A stretch of DNA of 64,000 nucleotides, taken from Zygnema cylindricum. Its lineage: Eukaryota > Streptophyta > Zygnematophyceae > Zygnematales > Zygnemataceae. The stretch spans positions 123,576-187,575 of the forward strand of contig JBBHKE010000295.1 of NCBI GenBank assembly GCA_037447655.1, read 5' to 3'. Positions within the stretch are counted from its first letter, which is position 1; each line of letters begins with the position of its first letter. The position numbers and the translations under genes were made by a program. Shown here in pieces: positions 18,475 to 29,808 of this stretch. The notes beneath the pieces are model-generated. The model had not been told where the DNA came from and ran no database searches. It saw only the letters and a list, made by a program, of their open reading frames with translations.

Positions 18475-19896
18475 GGGGGTGTCCCCACGTATTCAAGTAT
18501 CTACTTTTCTCTATATTTTTGCCTTCAAATTCAAGGATCTTTGACAAAAACTTTAGTTGTACAAGAAAACCATTTTTACCAAAGTGTTGTGAACGTCAGT
18601 TCATACTTTGAATGTACTGCATGTTTGTTGTCATGTAAACGCATTTTGGCGTTTTCCTCTTCTTGAACCCCGAGGAAGAGAATCCATCCCATCAAAAAAC
18701 TTCATCCAAAATCACCTCGAAGGGGTGTTTTTAGTTAAAGTACCGCCTAAACAACGAATGAAAAAATAACCATGCACGCGCCACACGAGTGGTAAATTTT
18801 TAGACGAGGGAGAGTCCTCGCTATTTTTCTCCGTGCCCATCACGCGCATGTACCAAAAAAAAATTACAAGGGTCTCGGACCTCCACTTTTATTCATGGGT
18901 CTTTTGCATAATTGTTCGACGTCGTCGCCTCTCCCCTCTCCCTCTCACACTATCACTCTTATCTCACGCTTTTTAGAATGAGAAACGACAATATTGACAT
19001 AAAATGAAAGATCTTCAAAAAATATTTGTTTTGACAATTTTTAGGTTTTTTTTTAATGGCAAGTCGAGTGAAAAAAGTAGAAAAAACGAAATCGGGAAAC
19101 CATGGCGGAAAGCTATTGAATTAGTGACGTCAACGTTGTCACGAGTGAGCATGACGTCACAATGTCACCAAACCTTAAACATCTACAATTTCACAAAAAT
19201 CTAGACGTCTACAACTGTCGCCGTTTTTGTTGGCGTCACCAATCGTCCAAAGTTTCGTAGTGTCTTCAATTGTCACAAGTTGTATCTACGTCTACGACCG
19301 TCACATGTCAAATTTCCGATTTCATTTTCGCACATTTGCTGCATTCACACTAGAAATGGATGATGAATGAGATGAGGAAACGAATGATCCCGTACCATTC
19401 ATTCCGCAAAAAAACAAAAACAGACGCGCCAAACTGACCGACCGCTCGGCTGTCAACCTTTTTGGAGCGTCGTTACGGACAAAATACACAATTTGGAGCG
19501 TAGCGATGGACAAAACATACGGTCAAGTGCGTCAAAACTTGAGAATTGTGGTAAGTCATCTTCTTTTCCGGAACCCTTTTTAGAATGCAGAAATCCGACT
19601 TTGAAAAAACATGAAGTCGTATCCCGAATGAATGAATGAATGGTATGGACGGATTTGAGTCATCGGCGCCTAATTTTAAGGAAACAATAATCACATTGCG
19701 ACGTTTTTGTTGACGTAGGATGACGTCAAAGGCGATTCACGTCCAAACAAAAAAAAGGACATTCATTTCCTCATCTCATTCTCCATCTATTTCTAGTGTG
19801 AATACAACAATTGGGACGCTCTTCAAAGTAGTACAGAGAATCTTCACTACTATCCAAAATGCTTTATCAAAGTACCTATTACATAGGGACAACTTC
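18475..19896. mobile_element. PIF/Harbinger-type element, 1.4-kb subfamily
   Basis: TTA duplications flank it (18472-18474 and 19897-19899). The left end is GGGGGTGTCCCCACGTA; the right end is diverged (complement GAAGTTGTCCCTATGTA). Its right half, about 19,280-19,896, is repeated in inverted order at 44,004-47,294, where the end reads GGGGGTGTCCCAATGTA, confirming the boundary. No transposase ORF is seen. Confidence 0.7.
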
Positions 19897-19899
19897 TTA

Positions 19900-21831
19900 G
19901 GGTTAAATATAACGCTAACTGTGGATCAACGTCACAAAAATAACAAGCAATTAGAGTTAAAAAAACAATAAAATGTATGCGAAACCTACATTAAGATTAG
20001 ACATGCTTAAATTAGAGTTAAACTACCTTAGTTTTTTTATCTTTTTCACGAATCGATGTACTTAAGATACATCGCCCCCACCAAAATTGCGTCAAAATAA
20101 CGACAAAAAAAAATTCAAACTAGCGACGATAGTAGCGTCAAATGCGGACAGGCTACGAAAACTTTTAAAGGGTTTTCATAACTAATATCCCATTAACAAC
20201 TAAAATATTTATGGAAAGAAAATCTAAACTTTCGTTCTTTCCTCTCCCCTCGTTCTTTTTCCTTTTGGCGCCTCGTCCTTTTTCTCTTCGCCTTCGTTCA
20301 CCTCCCTTTCTTAACTCTTCATCGACGTTCTCACTCAATCGTTTGTTCCTTCGCTCTCCGTTCAAACAAATTTCGATTAAAAAAGAAAACGAATTCCGGA
20401 ATCTTTCGTGATTAAAAAAAAAATCATTTTTGAAATGATACCGGTAAGAATACCTCTCTCTCTCTCTCCCTTTCTGTCCCTTTTTACTCACCCCTATATT
20501 GGCCCTATCTCTCTCTCCCCCCCTCTCCCTGATTTATATCCTCTCCCTTTCTTTTTCCTTCCCTCTTACTTATGACTTCTCCATCTCCCTCTCCCTCTCC
20601 CTTCTCCTCCACTTAAATATGTGCACTACCTCTCCCTCTATTTTCCACACTCTTTTATTCTTTTAAATGCCTTCCCTCTTTCCTTTTCCTCCCCTTTCAC
20701 CCAAAGCAGCCCTCACCCACTCCCTCTCCCTCCAAATTCGCACTCTCCGTCCCCATCTCACTCCCTTTTTCTTTCCCTCTTCGTCTCCCCCTTTCCCTTC
20801 TTATCTCTCAAAATTAAATCCTATCCCTCTCCTTTCTTGGAGCTACCTTATCCCTCTCCCTCTCCGTCTCCCTCTCCCTCTCTCTCTCCACTCAATTTGC
20901 CCTATCCCTCTCCCTCTCCCACTCCCTCTCACTCTCCCCCCAATCAATATAACCTAAATAAATCCTTTACTAAATAGGGAAAGCAATTTCTAAATTTTTA
21001 TTTCCGGCCAAAATTTTTTAATGATTAAATGAAAAATAAGGATTGCCCAACTCTAATGTGGATAGATGAGGAATACTTCATCTAAAATCCAAGAAATGTT
21101 ATTACTTCGAGTGTTGTGTACGAGTAGCCTCTAACCGCTCAATACATCAGTTCAATACATAGCTGAAAAAAAAATTTGTTATAATTTTACACGCATATCG
21201 GCCCGATACGCCGACAAAAGGAATATAGTGATAAAATGTATAAAGATCTAATCGATTTTGGTGTCAAATATGCAACGAATGGGATTCTCAGTATCATAAT
21301 CATTTCGTAAATATGTCTACATTGGCTAATATTCTTAAAAGGAATGTTGTGACTATGACATACACTAAAATACCCTAAAAGATCCTGAAAACGCCTTAAA
21401 ATACTCTAAAAAGATTTTAAACAAAAGCTAGAGCCGAAATAAGTGTTAAGAAATTGTTTCGTATAGGAACCTATGAAACAAAATTAAAAACACGCTCTAG
21501 CATCCTTACAACTTTATAAAAAGTATGAATCTCCAATATTAAAAACATGCAATATAGCGAACTGAAAAATAGTCAATAACCGTCGCTATTGATATTTGAT
21601 TGTTTTAAAGATACATTATTTAACTTCTACCATTGACATTTCACTATGACACGCAACATCAAAAAAACGTTATTACGTGCTTTTATTTCAACCAAATTGA
21701 TTAAAATCATGTTTTTGTTTTAACGGTTATCTCGACGTTACAGTTAGCGTTAGGTGTACGTTTCCGTGTTGTATCGCACCAAGCCAATGCTTGATGCGGC
21801 AATGCAAATTCCGACAATTTTTTTTTCCAGA
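19900..21831. other. No gene recognised; CT-rich repeat block
   Basis: Contains a pyrimidine-rich tract (about 20,450-20,945) built of CCCTCT and CTCTCC words on the plus strand. ORFs through it are low-complexity Ser/Pro/Leu shadows. The rest is AT-rich with no recognisable feature. Confidence 0.6.
20450..20945. repeat. Pyrimidine-rich microsatellite/minisatellite
   Basis: Degenerate CCCTCT/CTCTCC repeat on the plus strand with a short (CT)n core at 20,453-20,470. Strong strand asymmetry over about 500 bases. Confidence 0.8.
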
Positions 21832-23030
21832 ATATGAATACCCGAAATTCGGTTGGGTTATTGCACCCCCCTAAATTGTTACCCGGTATTGGATAGGCGT
21901 TTACGAAAAAAAAGTTAACCAAACTCGATTTATCGCCACTATCTGTACCCGCCCGTACCCGAATAAGTCCGAAATTGTGGTACATCTTCCTTTTACCTTC
22001 CACCACACCAAGAGTACAAAGTGATGTATTGTACAGTACACCTTGAATCGTTATTAGAGTAGAAGTTTTTAAGCTTATAGGAATAATTACCATTAACGCT
22101 AATTGGGAATTTGAAAATTGTCAAAGAAATCGTCTACTCTAATTAGGAATTAGGGTCTTTTTTAAATAGTATGGATAATTTTATTTGAGAATTTGAAAAA
22201 AAAAGGTACCTGAATTAGCGTTCAATGCGCTAATAACGATTCATGGTGTACTGTACTATAGTGGAACGTACATATTAAACCTTCTTTTTCTTTCGTTTTT
22301 CGCTTACCCGATCGTACACTATTTTTTCTTTTTTCTGTATCACCTGGCCGAATCCGACCGTCCCCCAAAATTTGGCAGCCGAATCCGTTCCGGATCCGAC
22401 CCGGCGTCGAGTACCGACCGGGTACGGTTTCGGGTACCTGATTGCGACCTCTACCGGTTATCAAACCATCTTGTTATCGAACCATCTGTTGACGGGGCGA
22501 TATTCAATGCGGCGATGCACCTGATACTGTAGCTAAGAGATGAAACTGGCGAAGTTATTGACTGTTCATGTGCACACATTAAGAGGTCGCAAAAGTCAAA
22601 ATTTTACATAACCGAAACCGACATTTTTTTTATTTTTTTTCAAAATCTGAACACCCTAAAATATTGCATGCTCCCTAATGTTACCCGGTACCCTATACGG
22701 TTTAACGAAAAAAAAAGTTAACCGAAACTCTTTTCATCACAACTAACCGTACCCGCCCGTACCTTAATAAGTACAATATTAGCGGTACGTCTCCCTTATA
22801 CCTTCCACGTTACCAAGAGTACAAAGTACAATAATGTTGAATAGTAAGGACACTACAAAACCTTCAATTTTTTTCGTTTTTTGCTTACCCGACCTTTTTT
22901 TTTTTGTATCACCCTGCCGAATCCGGCCGGTCCCCAAAATTTTGCAGCCCAATCCGTTCCGGATCCGGATCCGATGCGTGGTGGGGTACGGATCGGGTAC
23001 GGATTCGGGTACCTGATTGTGACCTCTGAC
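21832..23030. repeat. Diverged tandem duplication with a MITE in the first copy
   Basis: Bases 21,832-22,023 plus 22,281-22,455 match 22,645-22,830 plus 22,863-23,030 in order, for example TTACCCGGTA, AGTTAACC, CCAAGAGTACAAAGT and GGGTACCTGATTG. The first copy is split by the MITE at 22,039-22,248; the second lacks it. GGGTACGGAT-type words are reiterated near both right ends. Confidence 0.65.
22039..22248. mobile_element. Tc1/mariner-like MITE (210 bp)
   Basis: Ends CACCTTGAATCGTTATTAG and its complement, flanked by TA. Inserted in the first copy of a tandem duplication; the second copy is uninterrupted at the matching place. Confidence 0.75.
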
Positions 23031-23298
23031 ATCTGCTTACGTGGTGATAAACAATGTGGCGATGTATCCGATGTTGTCGGTATGTGCTGAAACTGCCGAT
23101 GTTATTTACTGTTGATGTGCCGATATTCCTACAACTCGACATTTGAGGAGTTAAAGTGCGAATCAACATATCATACGGATTCGCGACTTTGTATTGTAAT
23201 GTCTATTTTGTTTGAAGAGTTTCTTACAATTTTTAGTACGGTGAAAGATTTTTTCGTTGAAGGTTAAATTTTAAAGGAAAACGACAGAAAAAATACTA

Positions 23299-24016
23299 CA
23301 CCGCGCATCGTTATTAGTGTCAAAGTTTAAATAGTGTGTAAGTAAATATACCGTCATTGACGCTAATTAAGAATTTGAAAATTAAAAAAAAAAAGGTTTA
23401 TTCTAATTTCACTGTTCACGCTAATTTGGAACAGCAAAAATGGAAAATTTTATGTACGATTATATACATTATTATATGTATCCGTACAAAATATAAAAAA
23501 TCGTACACCGTAGTGAAATTTAAATATCCGTACATGTCACGCTAATTAAGTTTTTTTTTTTTTTTTTAAAAAGGTGTATTCTAATTTTGGCCTTTATGCT
23601 AATTTGGGAACAGCAAAAATGGAATATTCGTTGTACGAGTATATACATTAATATATGTATCCGTACAAAATATTAAAAATCATACGCCGTCGTGAAATTT
23701 AAATATCCGTACATGTAAGACTAATTTACTTGTCAGAACAATCCCGTTTTTTTAGCGCACTATCCTATGTGTGCGCGTCTGATAAAACTCATTTTTTGTA
23801 AAATTTTCACTTGAAAAAGGTAATTTTATGTACGGTCTGACATCGACCGTACACCACACTATTTAGATATAATTGTAATTCGTCCTTTACGCTAATTTGT
23901 ACGGTACCTTAATTAACGTCAAGGAAAAATTAAAATCATGTATCCTATTTGAGGAAAAAAATCAAAATTTTAAGAACCCAAATTAGTGTCGTTGACACTA
24001 ATAACGATGCGCGGTG
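23299..24016. mobile_element. Tc1/mariner-like MITE with internal duplication
   Basis: Ends CACCGCGCATCGTTATTAG and its complement, flanked by TA; 718 bp. The interior has a segment of about 150 bp present twice (about 23,398-23,545 and 23,575-23,730), each with ATATACATTA and ATCCGTACAAAATAT. Confidence 0.75.
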
Positions 24017-24023
24017 TACTGTA

Positions 24024-24637
24024 CACCGCAAATCGTAATTATAGTAAATTACTCTAATTCGGTCGCTCGAAATTTCGACTCTATGACATCAAATAGAGTA
24101 AATGATTCTAATTTTTTCATTATTCTAATTTAGGTAAGTTTAATTAGCGTAACAAAATTGTAATATACGTTTGTTTTAAAAAGTGTGGAGTACGGACGAC
24201 GTTCAACCGTGCAGAACTGTACTTTTTTAAGTTAAAAAGTACAAATAATGATTTAATACAATCGCGCCCGCACGTGAAATCGGACTAAGCGAAAAATCAA
24301 TCATATGGAAAAAAAGTCGTTCGCATAACTCTCGTCCGTCGAAAGCATCGTCGTCAGTGTGAACACTAACTGACATTTAGCGCGACAAATATTTCTAACG
24401 TCATAATGACGTCAAAACTATACGGACTGACAGGTTTTGTACGTCTACGTAATTTAGTGTTTATAATTTCAGCGCGGATATTTATTGCCGACATAACCCA
24501 ATATAGAGTACTTAAATAAATTAGAGTAAACTTCGACTGTGAAAAAGTTCAGTCACATAAATTTGAGTTAAATACTCTAATTGTTTTATTTGTTTTTTAC
24601 TCTAATTTTTTCATTACTCTAATTACGATTCGCGGTG
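24024..24637. mobile_element. Tc1/mariner-like MITE (614 bp)
   Basis: Ends CACCGCAAATCGTAATTA and CGATTCGCGGTG, flanked by TA. Its interior (AATAGAGTAAATGATTC, GTGTGGAGTACGGAC) matches the copy at 47,944-48,611. Separated from its neighbours by only a few bases containing CTGTAC. Confidence 0.75.
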
Positions 24638-24644
24638 TACTGTA

Positions 24645-24843
24645 CACCGTGAATCATTATTAGCCTTATGTACGCTATATCGGCACCCCAAAATTTTGAC
24701 ATTGATACCTTAAATATAATAAACTACACTATTTAAGGACGTGGACCATAATCTGTCACGTCTCTTGGCACTAAATTAGAATGAATGACGCTAATTTTTT
24801 CTTTACACTAATAATTTCTATACGCTAATAACGATTCAAGATG
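24645..24843. mobile_element. Tc1/mariner-like MITE (199 bp)
   Basis: Ends CACCGTGAATCATTATTAG and ACGATTCAAGATG, flanked by TA. A near-identical copy in the opposite orientation lies at 59,848-60,046, also 199 bp, pointing to fairly recent movement. Confidence 0.75.
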
Positions 24844-25143
24844 TAGCGTCATTGTTAGGGTTTTAACGCGAAATATAACTTTTAGAACAAACTTGGGGTT
24901 AGGCGACGTGGCATATTATAAGACACTCCTTTAAATTAGGGCTGTTAAGACTTTAGTACAATACTGTTCTCAATCAGGTTCCGAAACAGTAATGTACTTT
25001 ATGATTTTCGGGCACAAATAATCAAAGCCGAAATAGTGTGACAGTACCGTACTGTAACAAGGCGTTGCCAGTACACGTGGTATTCCATGCTGGATTCCCG
25101 TTCCAGTTGAAAGGACAATCTCATTGTACAAGATGACAAATTA

Positions 25144-25948
25144 GGGTAGAATTCCATTAGATGAAAAGTGGGGTTCGTTACTGGACGTCGTACGAAAAGC
25201 CGTACGTTTTCGTACAGAGCCGTACAAAGCCGTACCTTAAATTTTTTTTTGACAGCCGAAACATCGTTACTGGAAAGCTGTCGGGAGGCTCGAATGATGT
25301 AGGAGTAATTCCTGGCCGTTGAATATTCCACTTTTTCAGATCCGGAAGCAATCGCGCACATCGTCTAGTGTCACGATACTCTCCTCGCGAGGAGAGTTGT
25401 ACAATACTGGTTATGGTAAGGTCGTGTACCATTGGTACACGTTAAAAAGCAAAAAAATATCTACTTTGAGCAAGCGATCACAGGCCTACACGTCCTACAG
25501 GCCATGTGCCTATGTCCTACACGCCATGTGCCGTCTGCCACGCTGGATGCAGGTGAGCTGGAAATTTCCTGGATGCAGGTGAGCTGGAAATTTCCTCGCA
25601 CGCTCTGTGTGACATCCACCGACATTCAAAGTATGCCGCGACCTTCAAAGTTTGCCATGATTTCTGCCATTCTGTTTTGAAATTTTGATTTCCATTTTCA
25701 AAATCAAAATCTGACCGCAAACTTCACGTACAAATCATTAAGTACCTCCGGTCGTACATATATTTCTTTCTGACTTTCTGTTTGTAGATTTTTTTAAGAT
25801 TTTATGAATTTGGACTCAAACCTATGTGGCGCCAATCATAATTGAGGAATGTTTGTTACTGGCCCGACAAAATGGAATAGTCTTCCACTAAACGCTTCCA
25901 GTAGAATTTTCCGTACATTTACTGGAACCGCGTAATGGAATTCTACCC
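25144..25948. mobile_element. PIF/Harbinger-type MITE, GGGTAGAATTCCAT family
   Basis: Inverted ends GGGTAGAATTCCAT are flanked by TTA at 25141-25143 and 25949-25951; 805 bp. It contains a perfect 26-bp unit twice at about 25,546-25,597 (GGATGCAGGTGAGCTGG). The hAT-type element begins 13 bases to the right. Confidence 0.8.
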
Positions 25949-25961
25949 TTAGTGAAATTAC

Positions 25962-26421
25962 TAGTGTTGTGTTTCGGTAAGGATTTGCCGATAACCGATA
26001 TGGGCCTTTTTCGGGAAGCTGATAATCGATATATCGGTACGGAGATATATGTACGGATCGTACAGATAAAAGCACGGCCAGTTCACTCAACTGTACATGT
26101 TATCCCCCCCGACGCGCCCTACTCACAACCCCTATCTACTAAGGTGCCCACCAATCAGATCATTTGTACAAGCCGAAAGTACAGTAGCCGGAGTAAGATA
26201 TGTACGACTTTAGTACGGCTCCAGTTAAAACGATGTACCTTTCACATTCGACGCCATGGCTATGTCCCTTTCTTCCTTGAGATCCACTGGAAACATGCCA
26301 CGTGTACTCTGGACAGAAAGTACAGAAAATACAAATATATTGGTAGCTCTGACTGTTCGATAACCGATATCTATCGGTATCGGTGTTATCGCGATAAATT
26401 TTTTACCAATACGTAACACTA
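25962..26421. mobile_element. hAT-type non-autonomous element (460 bp)
   Basis: Ends TAGTGTTGTGTTTCGGTAA and the complement of TAGTGTTACGTATTGG, with flanks GAAATTAC and GAAAATTAC (an 8-bp duplication with one indel). Subterminal regions are rich in GATAACCGAT and ATATCG. The end sequence and 8-bp duplication fit hAT; no transposase is encoded. Confidence 0.7.
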
Positions 26422-26819
26422 GAAAATTACTATTATAATTTTGAGACAGGCGAAGACCATAGAGGAATCGTACCGTACTGGATGTCGCCGTGCACAGGCG
26501 TTATTAGAAAAGGTGGACCATTCCGGTGTTGGATTCCTGTTTCATTTTCACTTGAAAGGACAATCATTCCGTACGTACTGACGCATAGCTAATGTACTTT
26601 TAGGACGAGGGTAGTCGGCGGAGGAACAGTTGAGGAACATTCATAGATGTCCAATTCGTACGGATTTGGACTTTTTCCCGAAAATACCGTAGTATTCGCT
26701 TGTTTCGTAGTTTTCGCAAATTTCATACTATTTACTGTACAAATTGTACAAAAATGTACAAAAGCGTGACTCTAAAAAATCTGAAAAATGACGGACAATA
26801 TACGTTAATGTAAATACCT

Positions 26820-27170
26820 ATACGGAAACCGTACCATGATAACCGTAAAAGTATAGAAAATCTAAGACTGTTGTACTGAAAAATACGAGAATGTACCAGA
26901 ATGTACCCGAAAACCCTAAAATCCCGATAAATATAACCCTAAAAGGCACGATAATGTACGGCTATATTAATAGTTGTACGGCAATGTAACGTAGGTGTAA
27001 TAAATAATACGGAAATGTACGGCAATATACCCTAGCTTTAATAACTGTAAAAAGTACAGATTAATACGGATACTGGACGTAAATGTACGAAAAATCTAAA
27101 ACAATTGTAATTAAATATACGGAATGTACTAAAATCTACCCTAAAACCATAAAATCCCCTAAAAGGCTAA
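26820..27170. repeat. Degenerate repeat rich in CCCTAAAA and GTACGG words
   Basis: Reiterates phrases such as AATGTACCCTAAAA and CCCCTAAAAGG in loose units of about 100 bases. A related array lies at 41,100-41,600. Not a perfect telomere array. It ends directly at the hAT end at 27,174. Confidence 0.55.
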
Positions 27171-27173
27171 AAC

Positions 27174-27330
27174 TAGTGTTGGGTATCGGGTAAATTCATT
27201 TCGCGATAATTGCGATATTCGATATATTGAATATCGATCGAACAGATTCCTCGATATATCGTACCGGGACTAACATAAATTATCGCAATGTATATCGCAA
27301 AAAAATGGGTGTCTGTACAGTCATCGTATG
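27174..27330 (+). mobile_element. Left end of a hAT-type element (TAGTGTTGGGTATCG subfamily)
   Basis: The first 150 bases match the complement of the right end of the complete copy at 46,154-46,976 (GGGTAAATTCAT, CGATATATCGTACCG). The rest is replaced by a poly-C tract and an LTR fragment. Confidence 0.65.
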
Positions 27331-27347
27331 GAAAATCGTACGGATAT

Positions 27348-27349
<2 letters not shown>

Positions 27350-27382
<33 letters not shown>

Positions 27383-27397
27383 AGAAGGGGGGGGGGG
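27350..27397. repeat. Poly-C/poly-G tract
   Basis: About 31 consecutive C, then GAGAA, then about 11 G on the plus strand: an inverted homopolymer pair. It sits exactly between a hAT fragment and the first base of an LTR fragment, so it could be a repair junction or an assembly artefact. Confidence 0.85.
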
Positions 27398-27490
27398 TGT
27401 AACAGTAATAGCGGATCGAACTTGTTTATAAATGGGTATTTAGGTGTTATGATTATAGAGTACTAAAATTGGTAGACGTCCGCGAAAGAA
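27398..27490 (+). mobile_element. Ty3/gypsy LTR fragment (first 93 bp)
   Basis: Begins TGTAACAGTAATAGCGGATC and runs to CGTCCGCGAAAGAA, identical but for one base to the start of the LTRs at 33,662 and 39,756. The rest of the LTR is missing. Confidence 0.85.
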
Positions 27491-27599
27491 AAAATGATTG
27501 TGAAGAAAAAACAAAGGATCGATGAAAACGTCATTCCGAAGTGAAATTATCGTTTATTGATCTAAGAATAGTTAAAAAAAATAATGATTAATACATAAT

Positions 27600-27899
27600 T
27601 GGTTTGAACCGAAGAAGTAAAAGTGTTAGAGAGAAAAAGAACATAGAGAGGGAGAAAGAGGGAGAGAGGGAGAGAGAGGGAAATAGAGGGATGGAGGAGG
27701 GAGAGAGAATGAGAGATAGGGAGGAAAGGAGGAAGAAAGGAGGGAGAGAGACTGAAACTAGGTAAGATATAGAGAAGGCGAGGGAGAAAGAGATAGAGAA
27801 GACGGAGGGAGAAAGATGAAAAAGGAAAAGTTCAAGAGACGAAAAAAAGAGGGAGTGGGAAATAGAAAAAAAGGGGAAAATTTAAGGAGTGGTATAGAG

Positions 27900-27966
<67 letters not shown>

Positions 27967-28574
27967 GAACGGAGAGATGTAAAACAGGAGAGGCAGTGAA
28001 GACTGAACGGGTGGGGAGGAATCCGGAGAAGAGAAAGGAGGGAGGGGGAGAGCGGAAAAAAACCATCAGGTGCATAAAGAATGCACAAGGTAGTTAAAAA
28101 GAAAATTCATTGAAACAAACATGCAAGTTGCAAAAATCATCCACAAGTTAAATTCATGGAAATGAAGGAGAGGAAAACGTGAACTTTGAATATCTCTTTA
28201 TTGAAACCTTCTTTATTACAAGCTATTTTGGACGCATTCTTAAGGAGGAATGAAGCTAAATTGCTAAAGATACCGTTACTCTTTTTGTGTACTATACAAA
28301 ATAAAACCACATTTGGTGCTTTCATATCACTAAAAGCTATCCTACAATGCCCTAACAGAAACCTATGTCAAATTTGTGCCTCATCTTGGAAAATTTAAAA
28401 ACAAGGAATTTGATTTTCGCAAGCAGTTATTTTTCCATCCACCTATTATCTAAAACTCAATGTAGAATACATTCAATTTGTCGAGTGAAACAAACTCCGG
28501 TGATAAAATATTGGGGCCAAACTCATAAATTTGAAACCCGTATCTGTCAAAAGTGCTCCAAGAGAAACTGTGGA
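27600..28574. other. GA-rich microsatellite region, no gene recognised
   Basis: Purine-rich from 27,620 to 28,060, with a (GA)n core at 27,905-27,961. ORFs across it are Arg-Glu or Leu-Ser shadows. From 28,080 to 28,574 the sequence is ordinary AT-rich DNA downstream of the FAS1 gene. Confidence 0.7.
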
Positions 28575-29808
28575 TCACAACCCTTTAGGCACCAAGTAGG
28601 AGGTGACACCTGGCAGATGCAAAAACGAATGCCACGTGTCAAAAAGTCTCGCAAAATCTTCCTCAAAACAGAATAGAGCAAAAAATAACTCGGAGCAAAA
28701 GCAAGACAGATTGGAACAAACTGCAACATGGAACAGCCGTACAGACGACGTGACAGACCATAATTGTGACAAACACGACACCACGAAGGACAAAAATCCG
28801 TGACAAATCGTGCCTGGCCGTGACAAATTGTTTTTGGTCTCACTCACCATGGCAGTAAAGTTTGCCGTTCTGAAAAAAGTTACCCTTCCGTACGTCCACG
28901 ACGGCCGAGGATTTGGTGGCGCCGGAAATCTTGAGCCCGTATTTGGATTTTGTGGCGGCGACAACTTTGGTGACGTCAGCATTGGCGTACAGCGACTTCC
29001 ACGTGGCACCGATCCGGGCCTTGGAGAGGTCGTGGACGGTGACACGGCCCTTGAGGGAGTTGAAGAGAACGATGGCGCCAAAAGTGACATTGTGGGTTTT
29101 GACGGATTCGGGAATTTTGGCGAGGGCCTTGTTGGAGGGGACGAGGACAGTGACGGAGGCGCCGCTCTCGATCAGGTCGAAGAGGGCGAGAGGGGCGGCT
29201 GAGAGAGAGAGGGAGACGGAGAGGGAGAGGGAGGGAGTTAAGAGTTGGGTCTTGGGAGTGGAGGGAGTGAGAGGCAATGAGATATTGTTATTAAGGGAGA
29301 GGCAGCAAGATGTTACCAGGTGGGTAAGAGGGAGAGAGCGAGGAAAGATAGAAAATTTTAGAGATAGCCATGTGGTGTAGAGAGAGCGAAAGGTAAGAGA
29401 GAAGGAAATACCTCGTGGAATATGGAGCGGGAAAAGAGGAAAGATACCCACCATGATGTTGCTATGTGAGAGAAAGAGCGCAAGAGGAGAGAGAGAGAGA
29501 CCGAGGGAAAGGATAGAGAGAGTGAGAGTGGGAGAGAGAGAATTTTAGATAAATAGAGAGAGAGAGAGAGAGAGAGATAAAGAGAGAGAGAGAGATAGAG
29601 AGACAGCGGGTGAGGGATAGGTGTTCTCACTGGAGGCGTAGAAGTACTTCTGGAAGTTCCTGTAGTTCTCGCTTGCGTTGATTCTCTTCTGCATCGCCCA
29701 GATCACCTCCGAGGTGGTCCGCGGCTTGGCGTGCGCAGGGCCCAGGAGGAGGGAGAGGGAGAGAGAGAGAGAGAGGACCAGGAGAGGAGCCAGGCGGAGG
29801 AGAGCCAT
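28575..29808 (-). CDS. FAS1 (fasciclin-like) secreted protein, complete, 3 exons, 187 residues
   Basis: Exons 29631-29808, 28848-29198 and 28575-28609 sum to 564 bases, exactly 188 codons with the TGA at 28575-28577. Both introns are phase 1 with GTGAGA and GTGAGT donors. The start ATG (29806-29808) opens a signal peptide (MALLRLAPLLV, then a Leu-Ser core, then LLLGPAHA). One FAS1 domain fills the rest: FQKYFYAS, ALFDLIESGASVTVLVPSN (the H1 motif with conserved VPSN), HNVTFGAIV, and a short VTSYLVPKGL end where the H2 strand is expected. FAS1 proteins act in adhesion at the wall or matrix. NAS and NVT sequons suggest N-glycans. There is no GPI signal or Pro-rich region, so it is a minimal soluble form. 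CT-repeat DNA surrounds the gene and fills intron 1. Confidence 0.85.
29199..29630 (-). other. FAS1 intron 1, GA/CT microsatellite-rich
   Basis: The intron is almost entirely purine-rich on the plus strand, with (GA)n runs near 29,555-29,600. On the transcribed minus strand it is a long polypyrimidine tract ending at the TCTCTCAG acceptor. Confidence 0.7.
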
